In this document: positions 1 to 5,858 of the stretch, piece after piece
Numbering within the stretch: the stretch's first letter is position 1
Layout of the letters: each line of letters starts with the position of its first letter
NCBI GenBank assembly: GCA_019421345.1
Contig: JAHZFL010000034.1
Span: 1-10,536, forward strand
DNA length: 10,536 bases
Direction of reading: 5' to 3'
Source of the DNA: Roseburia sp.
GTDB lineage: Bacteria; Bacillota; Clostridia; Lachnospirales; Lachnospiraceae
Position numbers and translations under genes: made by a program
Notes under the pieces: model-generated
Told to the model about the DNA's origin: nothing
The model's input: the letters and a program-made list of their open reading frames with translations, nothing else
Databases searched by the model: none

Positions 1-181
1 CCTCCGGCAAATCAAGAAATGTTTTCGGCAGCATGATCCGTACATACGGATAAAATATATCCTGCTCCGCAAACTCCAGACGCTCCCTGCCGATATAAAC
101 ATAATCACTGTGAATGCTGTTATGCTTTTCAAGCAATGCCGCTTTGCGCATAGCTTCAATCTCTTTTTCTGTAAATTTCAT
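1..181 (-). CDS. Hypothetical protein of the PAAR-like cassette, N-terminal part only
   Basis: The first 60 residues of a protein that continues beyond the left edge of the window. The ATG at 181 is preceded by a good ribosome binding site (AGGTGAG) that overlaps the stop codon of the PAAR-like gene, so the two are probably translated in a coupled way. The visible part starts MKFTEKEIEAMRKAALLEKH, is charged and helical at first, and then reads like a compact soluble domain ending in MLPKTFLDLPE. There is no signal peptide or membrane segment. From memory it resembles small conserved proteins found beside DUF4280 genes in Clostridia, some of which recall DUF1795/DcrB-like proteins of secretion loci; that link is weak. 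An adaptor or chaperone for the spike-tip protein would fit the context, but the function is unknown. Confidence 0.75.
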   Translation of the reverse strand, partial: MKFTEKEIEAMRKAALLEKHNSIHSDYVYIGRERLEFAEQDIFYPYVRIMLPKTFLDLPE

Positions 182-192
182 ACGCTCTCACC

Positions 193-1893
193 TCACTTCT
201 GAAGCAGGTCTGTCACCTCCTGCACCTGCGCCTTTCGTTCTCCATCCAAATAATCGCCGTATATCCCGATCTCCCTTTCAAAATCCTTCGATAGCTTTTC
301 TCTTTCCGTGTAAATATTTGCCAACTGTGTCAAAATTCTTGTGCTCTCCTTTGCATTTGCCTCCACACTTTCTTTTCCGGCATATCTGATCTGCCGCAGT
401 TGCTCATTCAGTTCTTTCTCCGTCTGTGTAAATTCCTTTGCTTTTTCCACATAATACTCATAGAACGCGTCCTCCTCCGGCGTTGCCTCCACAGGCTTCC
501 TTTGCTCATTTCCCCCAAAATCAATCCGCAGACCGGCGTATTTCTTCTGTGCCGCCAGCGCCTCTGTCTCATTTAGCAGATCAGACCCCGTATATTGATT
601 CACCATCTCCTTTACCTGCCCGCGTCCAGCCTCACTCATCCGGTCGAGTCCGTATAAATACGCCTGGTCTAAGCATTCCTCATATGCCTCCTTTATTGTC
701 TTTTCCGACTTGCCCCTTTTCTTCAATCCTTCAATTTTTTGCTGATACCAATCCATATATTCGGTAGTTCCCGGATAATACGGACAAATATCATTCTTTT
801 GACACCATTTTTCAAACGCCTCCTGCTCCTCCTTGGCATCTTTGTTGCCGGCATACGGATAATTCATAAACGGAGGTATATAAGCAGAATATTTTAATTG
901 CCCGCTGCCCACAGGAAAAATCAGACCGCCATGTTCGCAGACCAGATACGAGGCGGTAGTAATTGCTTCATAACAGGTGCACCCCTTGTGCGAAGCTGTT
1001 TTTGCCGTGGCATCCTGCGCAATTTTTGTCTCATTTTTGCAGTTTTCCCAGCCTTCTTCCCCAATCTTCGGCTTACATACCAGTCCTGCGATCACTCTGT
1101 CCTCCGGGCTTCTAAGATAATTCCCCTCCGCATCTGTTTCCGCTCCGACAAGGAATGATCCTGTTTCTGTCAATGCAGCGATAGGGGAGCTGCAAATGCC
1201 AAAGGACATGATATTCTTTTCAGGAACACAGTCCATCCTGTGCATAACCGGCTTATCATCGAGATATACGCCATGTGTCTCCCACATATCCAGATAACGC
1301 ATATGCGAACCGCAGCTACACCGCAGCGGCGCTCCCCGAACCAGATATTCCGGCTCTTGGCCCGACCGCTCCTCCAATGCCTTTTTTAACTCCTCGATTG
1401 TTTTCTCATTCTTTGATTTTTTAGATTGATCCAGCGCTTCTTCCGATTGCCTCTTTCTTTTTTCCTCCTCAACAAAAACCGGACCTTGTCCCATACTGTT
1501 AAACGCTTCTAACGCTGCACTGTCGCCGACCTGTTCCCTCGCATATTCGTCCATCTCCTTCCAAATTTCCTGATGAACCTCCTGACTTGTAAAAACATTA
1601 GTCCTTTCCTTGATTGGGGTATTGTGAACCTCATAATATTCCTCCATTTCCCGGTATCGGTTCGTTAATCTTGATTGAAATTCCGCACTTGACATATAAA
1701 TCTCCGAGTATTCCGCATACTTGGTACGGTACATCATTTCAAACTGTTCCCAACGATTTTTAGCAACAATGCCGCAATCTGACAGCCAGCCCCCCTCTAT
1801 CTTCTCATTGGACCATGCCTCCTTGTATTCATTTTCTATGTATTCATAAACACTCGCTGCACATTCCTGTTCCTTGCCTTCCGCTTCTGCCAT
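193..1893 (-). CDS. Large protein with internal PAAR-like (DUF4280) domain
   Basis: A 566-residue soluble protein. Residues about 184-332 match the PAAR-like DUF4280 pattern: GAPLRCSCGS near 187, D212-K214-P215, the stretch D221-CVPEKNIMSFGIC-S235, and an ending with CTC near 305-307 and CEHGG...SGQ at 319-332. Nine cysteines fall in this segment (192, 194, 222, 234, 273, 285, 305, 307, 319), suggesting metal binding or a cysteine-stabilised tip. PAAR-like proteins cap VgrG/gp5-type spikes of contractile injection systems and often carry cargo. Here the domain is flanked by about 183 mostly helical residues (a charged, coiled-coil-prone stretch at 141-177) and about 230 C-terminal residues, also largely helical, without a catalytic motif I recognise. 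There is no signal peptide. The start ATG lies four bases after the preceding gene's stop, with GAGAGGAGGA inside that gene as ribosome binding site. The domain call is fairly sure; the system it serves is inferred. Confidence 0.85.
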   Translation of the reverse strand: MAEAEGKEQECAASVYEYIENEYKEAWSNEKIEGGWLSDCGIVAKNRWEQFEMMYRTKYAEYSEIYMSSAEFQSRLTNRYREMEEYYEVHNTPIKERTNVFTSQEVHQEIWKEMDEYAREQVGDSAALEAFNSMGQGPVFVEEEKRKRQSEEALDQSKKSKNEKTIEELKKALEERSGQEPEYLVRGAPLRCSCGSHMRYLDMWETHGVYLDDKPVMHRMDCVPEKNIMSFGICSSPIAALTETGSFLVGAETDAEGNYLRSPEDRVIAGLVCKPKIGEEGWENCKNETKIAQDATAKTASHKGCTCYEAITTASYLVCEHGGLIFPVGSGQLKYSAYIPPFMNYPYAGNKDAKEEQEAFEKWCQKNDICPYYPGTTEYMDWYQQKIEGLKKRGKSEKTIKEAYEECLDQAYLYGLDRMSEAGRGQVKEMVNQYTGSDLLNETEALAAQKKYAGLRIDFGGNEQRKPVEATPEEDAFYEYYVEKAKEFTQTEKELNEQLRQIRYAGKESVEANAKESTRILTQLANIYTEREKLSKDFEREIGIYGDYLDGERKAQVQEVTDLLQK

Positions 1894-1897
1894 TTCC

Positions 1898-2410
1898 TCA
1901 TCCTCCTCTCTGTATCTGTACCGGGATCAGCTCCACACCGCACAGCCCCTTTCGCATCAGGCTCTCCAGCAAATCAAGCCTGAGTATCACCCGCATCCTT
2001 CTTTCTTCTTTTAAATAAATGATCGGGATGTCCTCTGTCCATTCATCAAATAGCGTTACGACCAATTCCCCCATTTTATTTTTGCTTCCTGCCGCCCCTC
2101 TGATACGCGGAAAAAACGGAAGATAATACACCACGCGCTTACTTTTCTTCTGATCCAGAAAAATAAACTCCCGATACTCACAATCCCATAAAAACAAGTC
2201 CAGCGACTTTTTTGCCTCCGCACGAAACAGCGGGAACGGAGAAAGCAGAATCAGCCCCAGATCGCAGGTGCGACCAAGCACACAAACATTGCGGTCAGGC
2301 ATCCTTTTTACATCATTCTCCTCAAACGCCCGATAATTGACTGCCTGATTAAAATTTTTTATATCGGGCACCCTGATCCCTTCTAAGCTTTGCAGCAGAT
2401 AATATCTCAT
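1898..2410 (-). CDS. Imm11-like hypothetical protein of the PAAR-like cassette
   Basis: A 170-residue soluble protein without signal peptide or membrane segment. It begins MRYYLLQ, has a middle part with alternating hydrophobic strands (FIFLDQ near 82, VVYYLPFFPRI near 93-103) and ends with IYLKEERRMRVILRLDLLES...GVELIPVQ. This layout (MRYY start, YxLP in the middle, then a final helix plus GVELIPV) recalls DUF1629/Imm11-type proteins that sit beside DUF4280 genes in Firmicutes. The comparison is from memory, and no catalytic motif is visible. The ATG lies one base after the stop of the 207-residue gene, with GGGGGAGGG as ribosome binding site, so coupled translation is likely. An immunity or spike-accessory role would fit its place, but the sequence does not prove it. 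Confidence 0.7.
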   Translation of the reverse strand: MRYYLLQSLEGIRVPDIKNFNQAVNYRAFEENDVKRMPDRNVCVLGRTCDLGLILLSPFPLFRAEAKKSLDLFLWDCEYREFIFLDQKKSKRVVYYLPFFPRIRGAAGSKNKMGELVVTLFDEWTEDIPIIYLKEERRMRVILRLDLLESLMRKGLCGVELIPVQIQRGG

Positions 2411-2411
2411 T

Positions 2412-3035
2412 TCATTCCCTCCCCCACCGGTAAATCATCTCCGACTGATCCAGATACGCTCCATAAAACACAGCGCCGTTGACGGCCGAAGAACCTCCTA
2501 GCCTTTCCTCCGGTTTGATTTTCTGCATCATGTCCTGCAAAATCGTCTCCAATACCATGAAATTACCAACCTGATAGTAGGTCTGGGCTTTCTGCAGCTC
2601 ATATGCACTGATCCTGGGAAGCGCTTGCCTTAACTCTTTCTCCAAAAATCTAAGTTCCTGCTCATATTGCGGAAAAAGCGCTCCGTAATCCCAAAAGCAA
2701 TCAATTTCCTGCATATCCCCATAGTAGTGATAATCATAAAAGTCAACCTTCAACAAATGCTCCCCCAGCAATGCCCCACTTAACAGATAGGACAACTGAA
2801 TATAAGAAATCGGCTGTTTGTTCCCGGATGCAATCATCTCCTCGGCTTGCTGCATTGCCATGCCAAACACTTTCTGAAAGGATTCCACAACAGCATGTTC
2901 CTTCTTCTTATATAGTTCCCATGTATCCCGCTCCAGACACATACTCCTCTGCTCCATACAGCTTCTGATACAATCAAAAAACTGCTTCTCACGCACTTCA
3001 TCCTTTTGCTCCAATGTGTAAGAAAGCTGTCCCAT
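2412..3035 (-). CDS. Hypothetical protein, first gene of the PAAR-like cassette
   Basis: A 207-residue protein rich in Glu, Gln and Tyr, probably mostly helical and cytoplasmic; no signal peptide or membrane helix is visible. Recognisable stretches are PISYIQLSYLLSGALLG at 75-91, followed by VDFYDYHYYGD at 97-107 and a helical, charged C-terminal half. I recall unnamed proteins with a similar PISYIQ-type core followed by an acidic tyrosine-rich strand next to DUF4280 genes in Clostridia, but I cannot assign a family. The ATG at 3035 is chosen because GGGGGAG lies about eight bases upstream; a longer overlapping frame starting at 3052 is a shadow. It heads the cassette, some 60 bases downstream of a good promoter, and is followed after one base by the Imm11-like gene. 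A chaperone or adaptor for loading the PAAR-like protein is a guess from position only. Confidence 0.7.
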   Translation of the reverse strand: MGQLSYTLEQKDEVREKQFFDCIRSCMEQRSMCLERDTWELYKKKEHAVVESFQKVFGMAMQQAEEMIASGNKQPISYIQLSYLLSGALLGEHLLKVDFYDYHYYGDMQEIDCFWDYGALFPQYEQELRFLEKELRQALPRISAYELQKAQTYYQVGNFMVLETILQDMMQKIKPEERLGGSSAVNGAVFYGAYLDQSEMIYRWGRE

Positions 3036-3105
3036 CCTTGACTCCCCCTCATACGACCATTTTTATTTATTACAAATTACATTTAAACTACATATATATT
3101 TTATC

Positions 3106-3134
3106 ATTATAGTACAGCTTCCATAAGATTACAA
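3106..3134 (-). promoter_or_regulatory. Promoter of the PAAR-like cassette
   Basis: Read on the minus strand: TTGTAA (plus positions 3129-3134), a 17-base spacer, and a perfect TATAAT (3106-3111). The start site would be near 3099, leaving a leader of about 60 bases before the ATG at 3035. It lies downstream of the terminator that closes the phospholipase unit, so the cassette is its own transcription unit. Confidence 0.7.
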
Positions 3135-3152
3135 CAATAGTTTTATATTATG

Positions 3153-3180
3153 TTGTGAAAACTGCACTTATTTTCCACAA
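3153..3180. repeat. Inverted repeat upstream of the cassette promoter
   Basis: TTGTGAAAA (3153-3161) and TTTTCCACAA (3171-3180) pair with one bulged base around a nine-base loop. The centre lies about 35 bases upstream of the -35 box of the PAAR-like cassette promoter and could be a regulator site. There is no T-tract behind it in either direction, so it does not look like a terminator. Confidence 0.4.
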
Positions 3181-3220
3181 AAATAAAGCTTTTTTGAATC
3201 AGATGGTAACTTTCTATCAA

Positions 3221-3268
3221 GCAAAAAAAGAGCCGTACACTTATGGTTTCGTGTAACAGCTCTTTGCT
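3221..3268 (-). terminator. Intrinsic terminator of the phospholipase A2-like unit
   Basis: On the minus strand AAAGAGC-TGTTACAC pairs with GTGTA-CGGCTCTTT, with a short loop, and the stem runs into seven T residues. It lies some 50 bases past the stop of the small membrane protein gene, separating that unit from the PAAR-like cassette. Confidence 0.85.
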
Positions 3269-3320
3269 TATTGATTCTTTTAAATCACCGATTATTCTTT
3301 TTTATAATTATGATGCCCGC

Positions 3321-3641
3321 TTACCGATAGGAAATGTCGATCCCGAACCATGTTTTCAGATAATACCACAACACCTCTGATAGCCCCAGTGTTGCGACCC
3401 AAACAAGAAATGTGCCTACTACAACCAGCAAAACTAATTTCCACTTCCTGGCAGCTATTGCGCAAATGATCGTGAAGATATACAGTATACGAACCCCCTC
3501 ATAACCGAGAAGATGCAGATTCAAGGACTCCAACACCAGCCCCTCAAAGGGAATCCAGAAAAACAGCACGCATGTCAGTATATACGCTATCTTACAGATC
3601 AGATTTTCTTTTTTCCACGTTTCCATTATTTTTTCCCGCAT
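3321..3641 (-). CDS. Small three-helix membrane protein, partner of the PLA2-like protein
   Basis: A 106-residue protein that is mostly membrane. Hydrophobic segments lie at about 14-38, 50-64 and 68-94; the first 12 residues are charged and a Arg/Lys cluster (RKWK, 65-68) sits between the second and third, so the loops probably face the cytoplasm by the positive-inside rule. There is no signal peptidase site and no family I recognise. The start is well supported by AAAGGAGG seven bases before the ATG. It begins 18 bases after the stop of the secreted phospholipase A2-like gene, and a strong terminator follows, so the two form a two-gene unit. By position it could be an immunity protein protecting the producer membrane, or an export or modification partner. 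Nothing in the sequence itself decides between these. Confidence 0.8.
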   Translation of the reverse strand: MREKIMETWKKENLICKIAYILTCVLFFWIPFEGLVLESLNLHLLGYEGVRILYIFTIICAIAARKWKLVLLVVVGTFLVWVATLGLSEVLWYYLKTWFGIDISYR

Positions 3642-3659
3642 ATCTTTTCCTCCTTTGAT

Positions 3660-4313
3660 TTACGGTAAGAATGGTCCTAAAATCGGATATTGAGCTTTTA
3701 ATACAGCTGTTCCTCCCGCCTTCCATGCAAATAGTGACATTGCCGCGACAGCATAGTTTCTTGTATGACCACCAATTTCATTAATTGCCCCAAAATTTTT
3801 AGCTATATTGTGCACAAGTTGTAGATCACATTCGCTATTCCACATTCCATTTGCTGCATAACATCTATCATGCTTTTCACATTGAGCATCTAATATATCT
3901 ATAGGCGGCTCTCCATTATTACCCTTTCCACACCAATTTCCATAGTGAGTAATTCCTTTGATAATTGCACGCTTTCTCCTATTAATTTTTTCATAATCTC
4001 CCTGTTCTTCTGCTCTAAGCATGTCATTATATATCGCACCAATCTCCATAACCTCTTGACTTTCATTATTTGACATTGCTCGTTCTTCATCAAACAACCC
4101 ACTTCCTTCTAAGTCTATATAACTTTCAACCGTCTTTAGCAAATGCTTTAGTTCCTCCGTATCCTTATTTGTAGTTAAAATATCTGTATCATATCCGTTA
4201 TCTAAATCAATTGAATCGGTAAGGTACTCGCCTGAAGTACTTGCAAAAGCAGTTGTTGGGACCGCAATAAATAATATAAGACCTAAGATACTTGCAATTA
4301 ATGTATTTCTCAT
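3660..4313 (-). CDS. Secreted phospholipase A2-like protein
   Basis: A 217-residue precursor. Residues 1-24 form a signal peptide (short basic start, hydrophobic core ASILGLILFIAV, AFA cleavage site after A24). A polar, acidic region of about 90 residues follows, then the PLA2 core: calcium loop Y124-G-N-W-C128-G-K-G131, D142, C145, the catalytic pair H148-D149 in CEKHDRCY, and C162-D163 in ECDLQL. The spacing, and the four cysteines able to make two disulfides, match prokaryotic PLA2 proteins, which use calcium to cut the sn-2 ester of phospholipids. The C-terminus is hydrophobic (AVAAMSLFAW, then AQYPILGPFLP). The start at 4313 is preferred over one at 4349 because AGGAGG lies seven bases upstream and the signal peptide then begins properly. 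The enzyme would act outside the cell. A small membrane protein follows. Toxin, nutrient enzyme or host-interaction factor are all possible. Confidence 0.85.
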   Translation of the reverse strand: MRNTLIASILGLILFIAVPTTAFASTSGEYLTDSIDLDNGYDTDILTTNKDTEELKHLLKTVESYIDLEGSGLFDEERAMSNNESQEVMEIGAIYNDMLRAEEQGDYEKINRRKRAIIKGITHYGNWCGKGNNGEPPIDILDAQCEKHDRCYAANGMWNSECDLQLVHNIAKNFGAINEIGGHTRNYAVAAMSLFAWKAGGTAVLKAQYPILGPFLP

Positions 4314-4320
4314 TATTTTT

Positions 4321-4326
4321 CCTCCT
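4321..4326 (-). promoter_or_regulatory. Ribosome binding site fixing the PLA2-like start
   Basis: A perfect AGGAGG seven bases upstream of the ATG at 4313. It shows that the twelve extra codons back to an in-frame ATG at 4349 are not translated, and that the protein begins directly with its signal peptide. Confidence 0.8.
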
Positions 4327-4586
4327 AAAATCAAACTTTCAAAAACCAAAAATTACAATGTGCCACTCTTTCAAATAAGCTTTATATCTAGTATTATTTA
4401 CGTATCTTTCCTTAAATTTTGCTCCTCCTTTCCCACATTTTTGTACCATTCTAAAAAAGTGAAATTCTTCTCCTAGGTACTCTTTTAGAAATGATTCTAA
4501 TTACGACTCTGATTTGGTTTTCGCGAATTCAAATCAAAATCTTTTGTCACCGTAATGACGTTATATAAAGCAGCTTTACCATACGA

Positions 4587-4728
4587 CTATATCACTTCCG
4601 TATAATTATTACTTGGCTGCAATATACCTATCTTTAATCGCCCCAAAATATTGTCCAATCTATTCAGGCATCTTTCAGGTGTTTCTTCTCTGATTATCAC
4701 TACTACATCCCCTTTTACTTACAAGCAT
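4587..4728 (-). pseudogene. Possible small gene broken by a frameshift
   Basis: AAGGAG (4735-4740) lies six bases before an ATG at 4728, but that frame stops after 17 codons. The +1 frame stays open for 43 codons (4718-4589) and reads like real protein: GDVVVIIREETPERCLNRLD, followed by NILGRLKIGILQPSNNYTEV and a final I before TAG. Removing one base from the AAAAGGGG run just after the ATG would join the start to this frame and give a protein of about 46 residues. This may be a true mutation, a sequencing error in a homopolymer, or chance in AT-rich DNA. After the TAG the same frame continues open to 4497, which would fit a longer decayed gene. I recognise no family. Confidence 0.3.
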
Positions 4729-4759
4729 AAAACACTCCTTTTATAATTCCAATAGGGAT

Positions 4760-4791
4760 GTGCTATTTGGTAGGAAATCGGTGCTATTTGG
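4760..4791. repeat. Tandem 11-bp direct repeats, 21-bp period
   Basis: GTGCTATTTGG occurs at 4760-4770 and again at 4781-4791 with a ten-base gap, so the two copies face the same side of the helix. On the minus strand they read CCAAATAGCAC twice and are followed after 14 bases by TATAAA (4740-4745). The arrangement resembles activator sites upstream of a promoter; the two-turn period is that of LytTR-type (AgrA/ComE) regulators, although the motif itself is not one I know for them. Confidence 0.45.
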
Positions 4792-4893
4792 CATATTGCG
4801 ATTACCAATCCCCGAAGGGTTTTTATTTGACGGGAACGAATATTCCTATCAAGACAACGAGCGACACACTTCGCGAGCCGCTCTTATGTCAAT

Positions 4894-4937
4894 AAAAAAA
4901 GATAGCCCGCAGGTCATTTCACAACCTGCGGGCTATC
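4894..4937 (-). terminator. Intrinsic terminator of the sialic-acid-type operon
   Basis: A perfect 14-bp GC-rich inverted repeat, GATAGCCCGCAGGT (4901-4914) and its complement (4924-4937), with a nine-base loop, running into seven T residues on the minus strand. It lies about 20 bases past the stop of the RpiR-type regulator and closes the operon. Confidence 0.92.
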
Positions 4938-4955
4938 CACCTTCTTTTATTATTT

Positions 4956-5813
4956 CTAATACAGCTTCTCAACTACAGCCTTTGATGTCTTTTGATTATT
5001 TTCCATCGAAATGCCAAGATTTCTCCGATAATATTCTTTAAACAAAATATCAATGATATAAAGCTGACTTAGCTTCGCCCCAAGTGAACCGCCCTCCAAC
5101 GGCCCCTCATTACTGCCGCAAAGCAAAACGCCGTCCACATGGCTGGTCAGCGGTGATTTCAAAAACCGTGTGATCGCCACAACCTTTGCTCCCACTCCGC
5201 TTAAAATATCAGCGACATACACAATATCCTTTGTCGCCCCCGAATAAGAAATCAAAAATACAAGATCATCCTGCTCCGCCATCGAGGCAATCATTGCCTG
5301 CATATGCGGATCATCCACACAATGCACCTTTTTCGTAATTCTAAGAAATTTATTCCGAGCCTCCATTGCCGTCAAAAGACTGTCGCCGATTCCAAAGAAA
5401 TAAATATTCTTTGCCTTTTCCATCATTCCGACAATACGCTCAATCTCCTCCCATTTTAACAGCAGATGCGTCTCCTTTAACGCACTGATCTGGGACTCCA
5501 AAATATCATCGAGCATTCTTTGGGCAGAATCAGGATTCTGGGGATTCTGCGCTTCCTTCTGCGCCCCGTCCTCTGCCGTTGCCATGCTTAGGGACAGCTT
5601 CATCTTAAATTCCTGATAGCCCTTCACCCCGATCGTACGGCAAAAACGGTAAACGCTGGCATCCGCAACCTTACATGCGTCTGCCAGCTCCGTAATTGAC
5701 ATAAACAGCACCTGATTTGCATTTTTTGTAACGTAATCTGCAATTTTCTTCTCTGTCTTTGTCAATTGATTGTATAATAACTGAATATCTAAAAATAGAC
5801 CAAATTCCGCCAT
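4956..5813 (-). CDS. RpiR/MurR-family transcriptional regulator (HTH plus SIS domain)
   Basis: A DNA-binding repressor or activator of 285 residues. The N-terminal RpiR-type HTH starts at LTKTEKKIADYV (17-28), with the helix-turn-helix at about 38-62 (SITELADACKVADASVYRFC). A SIS sugar-phosphate binding domain spans about 135-260, with FGIGDS at 140-145 and ISYSGAT at 188-194. The start at 5813 is chosen because family members begin about 15 residues before the LTxxEKKIADY motif; the frame is open up to a GTG at 5858, immediately after the aldolase stop, and to an ATG at 5828, but none of the three starts has a strong ribosome binding site. As last gene of the operon it probably controls that operon in response to a pathway intermediate. 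N-acetylmannosamine-6-phosphate is the ligand of the RpiR-type NanR of Vibrio, so it is the likely candidate here. It may bind the palindrome near 10126. Confidence 0.9.
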   Translation of the reverse strand: MAEFGLFLDIQLLYNQLTKTEKKIADYVTKNANQVLFMSITELADACKVADASVYRFCRTIGVKGYQEFKMKLSLSMATAEDGAQKEAQNPQNPDSAQRMLDDILESQISALKETHLLLKWEEIERIVGMMEKAKNIYFFGIGDSLLTAMEARNKFLRITKKVHCVDDPHMQAMIASMAEQDDLVFLISYSGATKDIVYVADILSGVGAKVVAITRFLKSPLTSHVDGVLLCGSNEGPLEGGSLGAKLSQLYIIDILFKEYYRRNLGISMENNQKTSKAVVEKLY

Positions 5814-5858
5814 AAGCCTAACCGCCATTCTGTGTTCTATGTACAGCCCCGATCCCAC

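Larger units (their letters stand above)
4327..4890. other. Long gene-free stretch between rpiR-type gene and PLA2-like gene
   Basis: About 560 AT-rich bases without an intact gene. On the minus strand it contains consecutive short open frames in two reading frames (4718-4587, 4586-4497, 4500-4339), the first with its own ribosome binding site, which reads like a decayed gene or like small peptide genes. It also holds direct repeats at 4760-4791, an inverted repeat at 4510-4536, and at 4810-4883 three hairpin-forming pieces (CCC-CGAA-GGG at 4810-4819, arms 4827-4836/4843-4852, arms 4859-4863/4879-4883). A 45-codon open frame on the plus strand (4758-4895) overlaps the repeats but lacks a good ribosome binding site. 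I found no convincing promoter close to the PLA2-like gene. Confidence 0.6.

Noticed and set aside
2834..3052. 72-codon minus-strand frame over the start of the first cassette gene
   Set aside because: Shadow of the 207-residue gene, which has better codon content, a good ribosome binding site and tight spacing to the next gene.
4314..4349. Longer start for the phospholipase A2-like gene
   Set aside because: The perfect AGGAGG at 4321-4326 lies inside this extension, and the signal peptide would be pushed inward by 12 residues.
4760..4791. CRISPR-like repeat
   Set aside because: Only two 11-bp copies with a ten-base gap; far too short and too few.
4758..4895. 45-codon plus-strand frame over the direct repeats, ending near the operon terminator
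   Set aside because: Some residues look protein-like, but the ribosome binding site is poor and no family can be named; kept only as a note in the gene-free stretch.
5814..5858. GTG start of the RpiR-type gene directly after the lyase stop
   Set aside because: No ribosome binding site, and the extra 15 residues have no counterpart in the family; still possible through translational coupling.
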